NCBI GenBank assembly: GCA_900142905.1
Contig: FSRV01000001.1
Coordinates: 2,480,001-2,544,000 of the forward strand
Direction: 5' to 3'
From: Burkholderia sp. GAS332
GTDB lineage: Bacteria; Pseudomonadota; Gammaproteobacteria; Burkholderiales; Burkholderiaceae
Length of the DNA: 64,000 bases
Below, in pieces: positions 35,190-44,748 of this stretch (positions within the stretch are counted from its first letter, which is position 1; every line of letters starts with the position of its first letter). The notes beneath the pieces were generated by a model. It saw only the letters and a list, made by a program, of their open reading frames with translations, was not told the origin of the DNA and did not search any database. Position numbers and translations under genes: made by a program.

Positions 35190-36419
35190 ATGAAAGCGCG
35201 TCGCCCTCTTCAGTGGTCCGAAGTCCGCGATCAGTTTCCGGGAACTGCGGCAGGAATTTATACGGATCTCGCGGGTCGATCACTTCTTTTTGAAGGTGGC
35301 CGTGCGGCGTTGGAAGCCCATTTGGCCGAGTTGTCCACCGGTACGATCAACAAGCAAGCTCTTTTCGAAGCTGTAGAGGAGACGCGTCAGCTGTTCGCGG
35401 CTTTGATCCGGTGCACACCTGATGAAGTTGCGTTCACACGCAATGTGACGGACGGCATCGCAGCATTCGCGGCTGGCATGGAGTGGAAGAAAGGCGACAG
35501 CGTAGTTCTGTGCGAGGACCTCGAACACCCCGCCAACATTTATCCATGGTTCAATCTTGCGCGCAAGTTCGGCGTGTGCGTCAAGAACGTTCAGCAGGAC
35601 GGGGGCGCACTGTCGATCGAGCGAATTCTCGCGGCGATTGACCAATCCACGCGCGTCGTTGCGATCTCGGCCGTCTCTTTCGCTCCGGGCTTCCGTTTTC
35701 CTGTCGCTGAACTCGGCGCGGAGTGCCGCCGGCGGGGTGTTTTACTGGTTGTGGATGCGGCGCAGTCGATCGGCGTCGTAGATACAGACGTTACTGCCTG
35801 GCAGGCGGATGTTGTCGCAGCCTCCACGCAAAAAGGACTCATGTCGCTGTACGGTCTGGGGTTTCTTTTTGTCCGCCGTGAAATCGCAGAAACTCTGAAA
35901 CCAGCTTACCTTTCGCGGTTCGGCGTCGAGCAGGACGGCCATGAAGCGCGTGTCGGTGATCCTGCTTCGGCGCCTTATCGAGCCGGCGCGCGTCGCTTCG
36001 ACGTGGGCAATTACAATTTCCCTGGCATCCTTACGGTAGCCCCTGCAATCCGGTTGCTCCTTGATCTGGGCCAACAAGAAGTTCAGTCCTACGTTTTCGA
36101 TCTCGCGCGCAAATTCACGGACCGGATTATCGAGCTCGGCTTGCCTGTTTTCGGCGGACCGCCGGGGACGCACAGTAGCCATATTGTTACGTTGGGTGTA
36201 GCTCGCGCCCAGGAACACGATGTGTCTAGCGATAGCGGCTTGACGAGTCTCTATCAGTATCTCGTGGCGAGCGGAGTGAGACTCAGTATTCGGGGCGGCC
36301 TCCTACGCTTCTCATTTCATATCTACAACAACCAGCAGGACGTCGAAAAGATCATCGAACTTGTCGCCGAATGGATCGAAACCCATGCGGCCGATGCGAA
36401 GCATATGGCTGGAAAGTAG
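35190..36419 (+). CDS. Class V PLP-dependent aminotransferase (cysteine desulfurase-like)
   Basis: 409 residues; ATG 35190 follows AGGAGAATACA. The fold type I core has VAFTRNVTDGIAAFAAGMEW, VVLCEDLEHPANIYPWFNLA, LLVVDAAQSIGVVDTDVTAW (PLP-binding Asp and Gln) and VAASTQKGLMSLYGLGFLFV (Schiff-base Lys in TQKG). The family contains isopenicillin N epimerase-like proteins, Csd-type desulfurases and amino-acid lyases. The absence of sulfur-assembly genes and the DAACS symporter next to it suggest amino-acid or amino-acid-derivative catabolism. There is no visible damage. Confidence 0.85.
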   Translation: MKARRPLQWSEVRDQFPGTAAGIYTDLAGRSLLFEGGRAALEAHLAELSTGTINKQALFEAVEETRQLFAALIRCTPDEVAFTRNVTDGIAAFAAGMEWKKGDSVVLCEDLEHPANIYPWFNLARKFGVCVKNVQQDGGALSIERILAAIDQSTRVVAISAVSFAPGFRFPVAELGAECRRRGVLLVVDAAQSIGVVDTDVTAWQADVVAASTQKGLMSLYGLGFLFVRREIAETLKPAYLSRFGVEQDGHEARVGDPASAPYRAGARRFDVGNYNFPGILTVAPAIRLLLDLGQQEVQSYVFDLARKFTDRIIELGLPVFGGPPGTHSSHIVTLGVARAQEHDVSSDSGLTSLYQYLVASGVRLSIRGGLLRFSFHIYNNQQDVEKIIELVAEWIETHAADAKHMAGK

Positions 36420-36558
36420 GAGAGCCACGATAGACAGAAAAAATAGTTTGATTGCTGGAGGAAGACCGGAATGTCCAAAGGTCATTCTGATAGCACGACA
36501 GGAAGCGGTTGAAAACCGCTCATCTATCGCGCTATAGCTCAATGCTCAGGAGGAAAAC

Positions 36559-37872
36559 ATGAATCTCACCATAAGTTCTGACGACGACTCGGTAGGCGGT
36601 CGGCCACGTCGTTCGTTCATGGCCCGTACGCTGCCGCTACAAATGCTCGTGGGTCTGGTTATCGGTTGTCTCGTCGGGCATTTTCTGCCCGAGCTTGGCA
36701 AGCAGTTGTTGCCGATTAGCCAGATCTTCATGAACGCATTGCGGATGATCATTGTTCCGCTCGTTTTCTCGTCGATAACGCTTGGCATTTACAACATGGG
36801 GCGTGATTTGTCTGCCCTTGGCCGTATTGTGGTTGTCGTTTTTCTATGGTTCTTCACCGCAACCGGAATGTGTATCGCCATCGGTCTGCTGATGAACGGG
36901 ATTTTCCATCCCGGTTTCGGTGCCGATCTCTCTATTGCCGGTGCGATCCCAGCTCAAGCTGGTCTCCACGTCAATCTAACCCAGTTTCTGCTCGAACTCG
37001 TTCCGCCCAACATTGTTGACGCGATGGCGCATCAGAAAGTGCTTCAGGTCCTGCTGTTTGGTATTCTGTTTGGGGCCGCGCTGACGCAGACGGGCGAGGT
37101 GGGGCACGGCGTAGCACGCGTGCTGTTAGGTGTTCAGCTCGCAATGATGAGAATCGTGCGGTGGATCATTGCACTGGCGCCAATTGCCGTTGTCGCAGCA
37201 ATGGCATGGTTGTTTGCGAGCCAAGGTGTATCAACATTGTTTGCGCTCGCCAAACTTGTTGGCACACTTTATGTCGGTCTGGTTGTCGTTGTGCTAATAA
37301 TGTGGGTGGTCATTCTGGGTTGTGGCCACAATCCGCTGTCGGTGACGCGCAAGATCGCTGAGCCACTTCTTCTTGCTTTCACAACACGCTCGTCCGAAAC
37401 GACGCTTCCCATTCATATGGAAATCCTGGAAAGAATGGGGGTTTCGAATAAAGTCGTGTCGACTGTCATCCCACTCGGATACTCCTTCAATCAGGATGGG
37501 ACGTCACTTTATGTTTCGCTGGCGGTTGCCTTCGTCGTCGAAGCGCATCACATTGCACTGACAATGCCAACTATGCTGACGATCATCGTTACTGCGCTGA
37601 TCGCAACCAAAGGTATGGGGAACGTGTCGGGCACTGGACTCATCGCCGCGACAACGGTTCTTGTTGCACTCGGGTTGCCAATCGAGTCAATTGCGGTTTT
37701 GGCCGCCATCGATATCTTTCTTGACATGGGGCGGACGACAGTAAATGTGTTCGGCAATACGGTGGCGGTTCTACTGGTCGAGAGGTTTGCAAACAGTGAC
37801 TCTGGTGAACCCGAATCATCACCAATGATACTTGAGCAGTCGAAAGGACTAGACGCCCATGCAGCAGAATGA
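36559..37872 (+). CDS. Dicarboxylate/amino acid:cation symporter (DAACS)
   Basis: 437 residues; ATG 36559 has a strong ribosome site (CAGGAGGAAAAC). Motifs typical of GltP/DctA-type carriers are seen: GLVIGCLVGHFLPELGKQLL, RMIIVPLVFSSITLGI, the reentrant serine-rich segment LLAFTTRSSETTLPIHMEIL, and the NMDGT-like SFNQDGTSLYVSLAVAFV. The later SGTGLIAATTVLVALGLPIE and DIFLDMGRTTVNVFGNTVAV contain the ion and substrate sites. Carriers of this family import glutamate, aspartate, serine/threonine or C4-dicarboxylates. It lies 139 bases behind the aminotransferase and probably supplies its substrate. Confidence 0.9.
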   Translation: MNLTISSDDDSVGGRPRRSFMARTLPLQMLVGLVIGCLVGHFLPELGKQLLPISQIFMNALRMIIVPLVFSSITLGIYNMGRDLSALGRIVVVVFLWFFTATGMCIAIGLLMNGIFHPGFGADLSIAGAIPAQAGLHVNLTQFLLELVPPNIVDAMAHQKVLQVLLFGILFGAALTQTGEVGHGVARVLLGVQLAMMRIVRWIIALAPIAVVAAMAWLFASQGVSTLFALAKLVGTLYVGLVVVVLIMWVVILGCGHNPLSVTRKIAEPLLLAFTTRSSETTLPIHMEILERMGVSNKVVSTVIPLGYSFNQDGTSLYVSLAVAFVVEAHHIALTMPTMLTIIVTALIATKGMGNVSGTGLIAATTVLVALGLPIESIAVLAAIDIFLDMGRTTVNVFGNTVAVLLVERFANSDSGEPESSPMILEQSKGLDAHAAE

Positions 37873-38189
37873 AGCGCAGGTGGCTTGAATCCAGATTGGA
37901 CCTCGGCTAGGTGTTGGTTTTGTTGAAAGACCAAGGTGGTCGTACGGATGCCTCGTTTTGTGGGGCAGCCTAGACGATGAGCGAGTCAATTGAGCTTCTC
38001 GAAGACGCGGATCTCTCCCTGTTTCTGCCTAAAGAAAGTTGATGTGAATTCCGTCAGGATCTGGACGCCTTGATTAGAGGCGTTCTATTCGAAAGAGGGA
38101 GGGGTGACGTAGTCAATTTATATATTAATAATTATAAATATCAAGCGATGGTGGTCACAAAAGCGTTCGATATTCGATGGAGACGTGAA
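37873..38189. other. 317 bases without a gene
   Basis: Contains an AT-rich tract (38115-38150), a possible promoter for the gene at 38190. No gene is seen. Confidence 0.4.
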
Positions 38190-39308
38190 ATGAGAAAATA
38201 CGCACTGCACGCGTTCATGCTGCTTGTGACAGCAGGATCGGCTCACGCCGACAACCTCTATAAAGGAGAGCAGCGAATCGTCGTCGACGGCTATCCTGCG
38301 GTCGTACGCTACTTCGCAGGCGATCCACAGAAGCCCCTCGTTGTGTTTAGTGCCGGGGCTCATCACACTGCGCGGATATCCTATGGTGGTCACCCTGGCG
38401 CAAGGAGTCAGGATTTCATTGCGTATTGGCTCAACAAGCTGGGCTACAATTTTCTCGCTGTCTCCTATCCCATTGAGACGACCAGCGGCTTTATCGACGC
38501 GAAGCCAACGCCAGACTTCAACGCTCAAAAATGGGGGCAACAGGTCGCGCAAGCAGCAAAGCTTGCGACGATCGAACACCATCTCTCAGGACACGTCGTC
38601 CTGTTGAACTGGAGCATGGCAGGTAAAGTGCTACAGCCTGCATTCAAGGCTGCATCCGCTGCAGGTCTTACGGTAGACGGAGCAATTGCAATGGTCGCGA
38701 CGCCGGGGATTACCGGCTTCGTGCCGAACCAGGAGTTGAAGAAGACGTCCTCCGGCTACGCTGATCGCCGTGATATGTACGGCCGGTGGTTGAAGCAAAT
38801 CGCAGTCGAAAACGCCGACAATGGTGGCCGCGAGATCATCCCTGAAAGCGTCTATCGTAGTGATTATGTTGGAGATATTCCTGTCGGCCTTGAAGGATAT
38901 GGGGAAGTATACAAAGGCGGGAAATTCGAGATCGACGATCTGGCACAGGCAACTGACTACGGTGCGTTCGAATTCGCCAACTATCCATTGATCGCGATCT
39001 TACAGGACAATAGCGCACTAGACGCAGAACACGGGTTGGTCGATAGATATTGGTGGGGAACCTATAACGTCGAAACGTTTCTCAACCGGGTGAAGAAGGC
39101 TGGCGTCGATTTTTCCAGCATCTCACAGCCGGAATGGCACAAGATCAGCGATCTCTCCGAAAAAATGAATGATCAACTGACCATTCGGATTGATGGAAAT
39201 CATTTCTTTTTTGTGGGAGAGAAGGGTGCCTCCCGTACGGCAGAGGCTGTTGACCTCGCGATACGCAGATTGAGCGAGTTCAACAAAGACGTCGACACCA
39301 TCAAGTAG
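38190..39308 (+). CDS. Secreted alpha/beta-hydrolase-like protein of unknown role
   Basis: 372 residues from ATG 38190 (ribosome site ATGGAGACGTGAA). The Sec signal is KYALHAFMLLVTAGSAHA. The core looks like an alpha/beta hydrolase: RYFAGDPQKPLVVFSAGAHH (oxyanion-type turn), GYNFLAVSYPIETTSGFIDA, then HVVLLNWSMAGKVLQPAFKA where NWSMAG would be the nucleophile elbow (G-x-S-x-G with the first Gly replaced by Asn). Late ...RIDGNHFFFVGEKGASR supplies a possible catalytic His. The low G+C start and an AT-rich leader differ from its neighbours. Close homologues are annotated only as hypothetical or alpha/beta hydrolase. Confidence 0.65.
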   Translation: MRKYALHAFMLLVTAGSAHADNLYKGEQRIVVDGYPAVVRYFAGDPQKPLVVFSAGAHHTARISYGGHPGARSQDFIAYWLNKLGYNFLAVSYPIETTSGFIDAKPTPDFNAQKWGQQVAQAAKLATIEHHLSGHVVLLNWSMAGKVLQPAFKAASAAGLTVDGAIAMVATPGITGFVPNQELKKTSSGYADRRDMYGRWLKQIAVENADNGGREIIPESVYRSDYVGDIPVGLEGYGEVYKGGKFEIDDLAQATDYGAFEFANYPLIAILQDNSALDAEHGLVDRYWWGTYNVETFLNRVKKAGVDFSSISQPEWHKISDLSEKMNDQLTIRIDGNHFFFVGEKGASRTAEAVDLAIRRLSEFNKDVDTIK

Positions 39309-39655
39309 TCGACTCAAAACAAATCACTTCCCGAACGGTGCCTTGACATCGTCGTGGCGATTAGCTGTTGGACCTCTAGCGGCCCGTTCTACCACTCAAC
39401 CCAACCTCATTTCGGCCGCGACGCCGCCACACCCGCACTCAGTGCCGACGATGGCCAGATAGCCGTCGAACCGCTTTCAGTCGCGGCGCTGACCCGACGG
39501 CCTTCGATTGGCTATATTCCTGATCAGTTGACAAAGAATGCGGCTAGCTATAGTGTTGGGTCCTCCTGAGGGCATTCTTGTCCTTGGATGCCGGTCCGGA
39601 GGCTTTTCTTCGGCGCAGTTCCGGTCAGCGCCTATTGATGCGGAGAATTTGAAAA
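39309..39655. other. 347 bases without a gene
   Basis: No convincing frame or repeat; the upstream region of the VOC gene. Confidence 0.4.
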
Positions 39656-40276
39656 ATGAAGTATCTTCTTACCGAAAAGACAAACTCAGTATTCGAGATC
39701 GAGGGCCTCAGTCATGTTGCCCTCGTTTCGGCCGACATGCAGCGAACAGTCGACTTCTACCAAGGGGTCCTAGGATTCCCGCTGATCAAGACGACTGAGA
39801 TCCCCGGCGGCGGTCAGCACTTCTTCTTTGATATGGGGGATGGAAAGAGCTCACTTGCCTTCTTCTATTTCGCGGAAAAGCACGTTGCGGAACCTGGAGT
39901 CACTGTGCCGAAAGCGAATGTCGGAGATCCCGATAGTGGCTTTAATCCGGATAGCTACACTACGGCCATCGGATCGATGAACCACCTCGCGTTCCGTGTG
40001 GCGCCCGAAAAGATGATGCAGTACAAGGAGAAGTTGGAGAGTCTCGGCATTTGGGTCTCGCCGATCATGTATCACTTCGGCAAGGACGGCGTTAGCATTG
40101 GCGTCGCTCCTGACGAGCAGCCATGGCTTACGTCGATTTACTTCCGCGATCCCGATGGTATTCAGCTGGAGTTCGGGGCGTGGTGGCGTCCCTTGACGGA
40201 TAACGACATTAATCATAAACCCGCAACACGCGCGGATGCGCCGACTGCGCTCGATCAGCGCGGTTCAAGGCGATAA
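39656..40276 (+). CDS. VOC-family (glyoxalase/extradiol dioxygenase-like) protein
   Basis: 206 residues; the ribosome site GCGGAGAATTTGAAAA precedes ATG 39656. The paired betaalphabetabetabeta modules show LSHVALVSADMQRTVDFYQG (first metal His), LGFPLIKTTEIPGGGQHFFF, then SMNHLAFRVAPEKMMQYKEK (second His) and SIYFRDPDGIQLEFGAWWRP (Glu metal ligand in QLEF). Such proteins bind a divalent metal and may be lyases, dioxygenases or isomerases. It is probably intact; a decayed SDR gene follows. Confidence 0.85.
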   Translation: MKYLLTEKTNSVFEIEGLSHVALVSADMQRTVDFYQGVLGFPLIKTTEIPGGGQHFFFDMGDGKSSLAFFYFAEKHVAEPGVTVPKANVGDPDSGFNPDSYTTAIGSMNHLAFRVAPEKMMQYKEKLESLGIWVSPIMYHFGKDGVSIGVAPDEQPWLTSIYFRDPDGIQLEFGAWWRPLTDNDINHKPATRADAPTALDQRGSRR

Positions 40277-40382
40277 ATTGCTGGGGCAGCTAGCGGGTAA
40301 GGAGCTGCCGAGGCCGGTGTAAAACATTTTGACTGACAGTGGCAAAACGACCGGCAGTTCACTACCACCTTCGGACGGGGCG

Positions 40383-40952
40383 CAATATTCGTTCAGCACT
40401 ACGTCTCTGATTGGTCGGATTGGATGCGGGTGGCTGATATTGCGGTGGACCGCCTTGGTTGACTGGATGTGCTTGTCAGCAACGCAGGCTTGTACCAGCC
40501 CCTGAGCTTTTTGGATACAACCTAGGACCTATTGGGACACGCACTATCATGTCAATCAGTTGGAGCTTGTTACGGCATGAAGGTTGACGCTCAAGTTACG
40601 ATGAAAGGCGGCGGTGGAACTATCGTAGATGTCGTATCCATGTCCGCGTTCGGCGGACACACTAACCAGTTTGCCCTTGGCGCAACCAAATGGGCAGCGC
40701 GCGGCGTGACGACGTTAGCGGCGACCGAACTGGCGCCGCTCGGCATCCACGGGAACGTGTTTATCCCGAGCTGATAGATACACCGACAATCCATCCCAGC
40801 CCTCCAGAAGTGCTCAAGTAGTTCGGTCGAATGATTCCGATGGGGCGCTTCGGCGTTCCCGAAGAGGTCGCGCTCGGTCTTTTTCCTGGTGTGGGACTCA
40901 GCAAGCAATGCTACCGGTGCAGAGTTGAAGATTGCTGGCGTGGCGCAGTGAG
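40383..40952 (+). pseudogene. Short-chain dehydrogenase, decayed
   Basis: Across frames: FVQHYVSDWSDWMRVADIAV, LDVLVSNAGLYQPLSFLDTT (NNAG-like motif), then a stop, CYGMKVDAQVTMKGGGGTIV, DVVSMSAFGGHTNQFALGAT-KWAARG (the active-site YxxxK appears as ALGATK), TELAPLGIHGNVFIPS, a stop, and IPMGRFGVPEEVALG. The order is that of a complete classical SDR, but there are at least three stops or shifts, the Tyr of YxxxK is lost, and the N-terminal Rossmann start is missing. Confidence 0.8.
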
Positions 40953-41183
40953 TCGAACGGCAGTGGCGTAAGCATGCGGAAATTGACGACACTGGCAGCT
41001 ATCGCCAATGACGTAGCGGTAGTTTTGTGCCCGAGGTCAGCGCGCCGTCCAGACGAAAGACCGAAACCGCGTTTGGTGAATGGCTGCGCGGTGGACTGTC
41101 TCCCGCTGCTGTAGGATTGCGGGCATTCGTGTCACGGTCATTCGTGCCACCTTTCCATCGGGATTAAATAGTAGTTATCCATT

Positions 41184-41837
41184 ATGCGTGCCTTCCCAGT
41201 CATTCCCCCCGTGAAGAAATCCGCCGGATCCCCTGGCCGCAAGCCGCCGACTGAGGTGCTCGAGCACTTGCTTGATACAGCTTTCGAGGCTTTTGCCGCG
41301 CACGGCTATGAAGGGGCATCGATGCGGCAAATCGCTAGCGACGCCGGAACAACGATTCAGCGCGTGATTTATCACTTCCCCTCCAAGGAGGCGCTTTGGA
41401 AAGGTGTCATGACCCGCGTCGTCCAGCGTTTCGATCAACGCCATCGGCAAGTGCTTAATGAGTGCCGGGGGGAGCCAGCATCGGTCAAGCTGCATCGCTT
41501 GATCGTCGACATGGTCCACTTCTTGGCGGAATTTCCGGGCGTTCACCGGATCATGACCTTCGAGGCCACCATTCTCAGTCCGCGGCTGCAATGGCTCTAC
41601 GACAACCTCTTGATGTCCCGGGTCGGGGAGACTGTTGGCATCATCAAGGCGGCGCAGCGCGAAGGGGCCGTTCGGCAGATCGACCCGACGCGTCTCTACT
41701 ACGCCATACTCTCGATTGCCGCTGTACCGTTCACCATTGCGGCCGAGTTCAAACTGACAACTGGCCGTGATCCCTTCGATTTCGAAGAAGTAGAGAAGAC
41801 AATCGCTCTTATCCGCGCCCTAATCATCAAGGAGTGA
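41184..41837 (+). CDS. TetR-family regulator
   Basis: 217 residues. A basic, proline-rich leader precedes the helix-turn-helix (LLDTAFEAFAAHGYEGASMR, QIASDAGTTIQRVIYHFPSK, EALWKGVMTRVVQRFDQRH). The ligand-binding domain contains MTFEATILSPRLQWLYDNLL and YAILSIAAVPFTIAAEFKLT. Unlike the regulators at 52630 and 57818 it has a single TetR module. The adjacent acyl-CoA ligase gene lies 750 bases away on the opposite strand; regulation of it is possible but not shown. Confidence 0.9.
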   Translation: MRAFPVIPPVKKSAGSPGRKPPTEVLEHLLDTAFEAFAAHGYEGASMRQIASDAGTTIQRVIYHFPSKEALWKGVMTRVVQRFDQRHRQVLNECRGEPASVKLHRLIVDMVHFLAEFPGVHRIMTFEATILSPRLQWLYDNLLMSRVGETVGIIKAAQREGAVRQIDPTRLYYAILSIAAVPFTIAAEFKLTTGRDPFDFEEVEKTIALIRALIIKE

Positions 41838-42588
41838 ACGTCTGTTGTTGTTCAACGTGATGAGTGTCCTGGAGCGCGTCTACCGAGCCCCGTGCGTCCA
41901 AGGTAAGGACAAAGCAGCTGCAAGGCAATCCTTGGACAACGCTACCCTCAACGATCAATTGCCATGATTCTTGCTATGTGGGCGAAAGTGGTCGCGCAGA
42001 CGCGTAGGAAGACAAAAGCAATGGACGTGGGGTGGCGACGTGTTTAGTCGGCAAGCTCGTCGCCGTTCGCTTCACTTTGCTGTGCCGAATGCACGACTTT
42101 CCGGAAATACTATTTGAACTGCATGTTTCAGAATCACCCGCTCCGGCTTTCGAGTAGCGAATTCCCTCGGTCGTGGTCTCAGCTCAGCGCTTACCATAAG
42201 CTCGACTAGAAATGACCAGGTTTGCTCTTGGTCTGGAGTGCCGAAGTCCATACGCCGCCCTCTTCTAGCCAGCCGAGAAGAACAGGAACATGTTTCGAAT
42301 TTATGGGTAATCATCTGGTTGCCCAATGGTTCCGACGTTGGAAACGCCCCCGGATGCCCCCCAAACCAATTGTACCCCGACCAAAAGGCTAGAAAGGTCA
42401 GCTCCGATAATCCGCCCGAATCGTGGGTGTGAGCGGAGGGATGTCCGCTTTTGTTGTTCGGGGAACTATTGCTGACCAAGAGGTATGTCAAAGTCGCAAA
42501 CGTCGGGGGCGCGCCGGATGGTGTACGCCATCGATATCCATTGGGTCATCATTGATTAGTGCGGGTAACTTCCGGGGTATCTCCTGCT
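41838..42588. other. 750 bases without a recognisable gene
   Basis: A minus-strand frame (42072-42491) is open but has no start signal or recognisable motif. Confidence 0.4.
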
Positions 42589-44199
42589 TCAGTTCACGCG
42601 GCGTTCGAGACCGATCCAATATGGTTCGCGCAGTTCGCGCCGCAGAATCTTGCCAGCGGCGTTGCGGGGCAGGGCGTCGATGAAGTCGACACTCTTCGGC
42701 GCCTTGAACGATGCTATGCGTGATTTGGCAAACGCGATGATCTCGCTTGCATCAGCGGCGGCGCCCGGATGCAGCACGACGACTGCCTTCACTGCCTCGC
42801 CCCATTTGTCGTCAGGCACCCCGATTACCGCAACGTCGGCCACCGCGGGGTGACCGTAGATCACATTCTCCACTTCGGCCGGATAGATGTTTTCGGCACC
42901 GGAGATGATCATGTCCTTGATCCGATCGCTGATGTAAAGATAGCCGTCTTCGTCGGTATAGCCGGCGTCACCCGTTCGAAGCCATCCCTCGGGGTCGAGC
43001 GCGCGAGCCGTGGCCTCCGGCATACCCCAATAACCCACCATGTTGGCGTCGGAGCGCGTCATGATTTCGCCAACTGCACCGGGAGGAAGAGTCCGGCCCT
43101 GTTCGTCGACGACTTTGATCTCCACCCCCGGCATCGGAATCCCCGCCGAGCGCATGCGCTGATTTCCCGACCCGTCATGATCCTCCGGCGGAAGATAGAC
43201 GATCGTCCCGCACGTCTCTGTCAGCCCATAGGTTTGGCAAAAACCGCAACCGAAAACATCCATGCATTGGCGAAGAAGATCGAGCGGCATCGGCGAAGAA
43301 CCATAGACGATATAGCGCAGCCGGCTGAAATCCACCTGGCGCGCGCGCGGCTCGTTCACCACGATCCGGAGGGCCGAAGGAACCATGAAGATCTTTGAGA
43401 TATTGTGCTGCACAATGAAGTCCAGTACCTTGCTGGGGTCGAACTCCCGGACGACAATCGACTTGACGCCATGGAAGAGACCGACAATGCCCCAGACGCT
43501 GCCACCGACGTGGAAAACCGGCATCGCGGCCAGGCTGATGTCCTCGGTGCTCCAGGCGCTCCAGTTGAGCCCGGCCTTGGAGGCGGCGCGGCGCACGCTA
43601 AGAATGCTGCGGTGCGCTAGCATGGCGCCCTTCGGGCGTCCAGTCGTGCCGGATGTGTAAAGCTGCAGCACCACATCCTCTTCGCTAGGCCGGAATTCCA
43701 CGTCATGGGGGTTGCCCTGGCTCCGCCATGCTTCGAAGAGCACGGACGAGAGGCCGCCTGGCTCAAGTGCGACCACTTCTACAGGATGCCTGACCAGTTG
43801 CAATGCTTCGCGCACTTGGACTTCGACCTCCGGACCCGCGAATAGCAAGGCGGCTCCGCTGTCTTCCAACATGTATGCCATCTCGGCCGGCGCCAGTCGC
43901 CAGCCGATCGAGGTCATGACGGCGCCGACTTTGGCGGCGCCGAATAGGATCTCGTAGAAGTAATCGCTGTTCTTGCCGATATAGGCGATCCGCTGTTCCT
44001 TCGAGACGCCTTGCTGGAGAAGCTTGTGCGCCACCTGGTTCGAGTGGCGATTGAAAGTCTCATAGTCGATTTCGCGGCCTTCGAAACTCAACGCAACAGC
44101 GCCTGGGCGATGTTGCGCTTGATATCGGGCAATGTCTCCGAGCGTGCGCATCGCGTCGAAATCGACGGCGTCGCCGGCAACATGTTGTGCGTTAACCAT
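42589..44199 (-). CDS. Acyl-CoA synthetase (AMP-forming CoA ligase)
   Basis: 536 residues from ATG 44199 (ribosome site GTCGGAGGCTTTG); the upstream TTG is less likely. Adenylate-forming motifs: VVLQLYTSGTTGRPKGAMLA (P-loop), the YGSSPMPLDLLRQCM and CQTYGLTETCGTIVYLPPED turns, GWLRTGDAGYTDEDGYLYIS (ATP-binding Asp), DRIKDMIISGAENIYPAEVE (hinge), and the C-terminal Lys in LPRNAAGKILRRELR. It activates a carboxylic acid to its CoA thioester, the first step of the catabolic cluster to its right. It is transcribed away from that cluster. Length is normal for medium/long-chain or aryl-CoA ligases. Confidence 0.9.
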   Translation of the reverse strand: MVNAQHVAGDAVDFDAMRTLGDIARYQAQHRPGAVALSFEGREIDYETFNRHSNQVAHKLLQQGVSKEQRIAYIGKNSDYFYEILFGAAKVGAVMTSIGWRLAPAEMAYMLEDSGAALLFAGPEVEVQVREALQLVRHPVEVVALEPGGLSSVLFEAWRSQGNPHDVEFRPSEEDVVLQLYTSGTTGRPKGAMLAHRSILSVRRAASKAGLNWSAWSTEDISLAAMPVFHVGGSVWGIVGLFHGVKSIVVREFDPSKVLDFIVQHNISKIFMVPSALRIVVNEPRARQVDFSRLRYIVYGSSPMPLDLLRQCMDVFGCGFCQTYGLTETCGTIVYLPPEDHDGSGNQRMRSAGIPMPGVEIKVVDEQGRTLPPGAVGEIMTRSDANMVGYWGMPEATARALDPEGWLRTGDAGYTDEDGYLYISDRIKDMIISGAENIYPAEVENVIYGHPAVADVAVIGVPDDKWGEAVKAVVVLHPGAAADASEIIAFAKSRIASFKAPKSVDFIDALPRNAAGKILRRELREPYWIGLERRVN

Positions 44200-44748
44200 C
44201 AAAGCCTCCGACAAAGTGGATGGGATACCTCGCGTGTTCAGCGGGATTCCTAGTTTGGCAACTCAGCACCTCGCCCCACGATTGCAGTGGGCGTTGAGGC
44301 ACTGGTCTGGAAATATCTGATCCCGCGATCTCTTTGCTACAGACGCGAAGCCTGTTGGCCATCATGTGCGCTCCTCTCTTTAGCTCTAGTCGCAGGTTTC
44401 GTTAGCCGTGACTTGCAGGATACTAAAATGATACTATACTTGACAATAACGTATCTTGTGGCAGTATAAGGTTTCCAGCCGCAAACGGTATGTTTAGGAA
44501 AGGGATGGCATCACGGCTAGGGATCCGATCTCCGCCGTAAAAGTGTTGGAAATCGCCGGCATCGGTCCAGGACCCCTCCCGACGATGACAGCTGAACGGC
44601 GTGACCAAACCCCCATCAGCACCACACTGTTCGCTCATGGCGTGCGGTCCCCGACGTGCTGGAGGCGGTGTACGCGAAGTTGGGGTTAGTGGTGTGCGTC
44701 AACGCAACGAATTGAAGAGCCCTTCTCCGCAGGGATCCTGCCGAGCGG
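44200..44748. other. 550-base intergenic region
   Basis: Contains an AT-rich tract at 44425-44470 that may hold the acyl-CoA ligase promoter. I see no gene. Confidence 0.4.
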
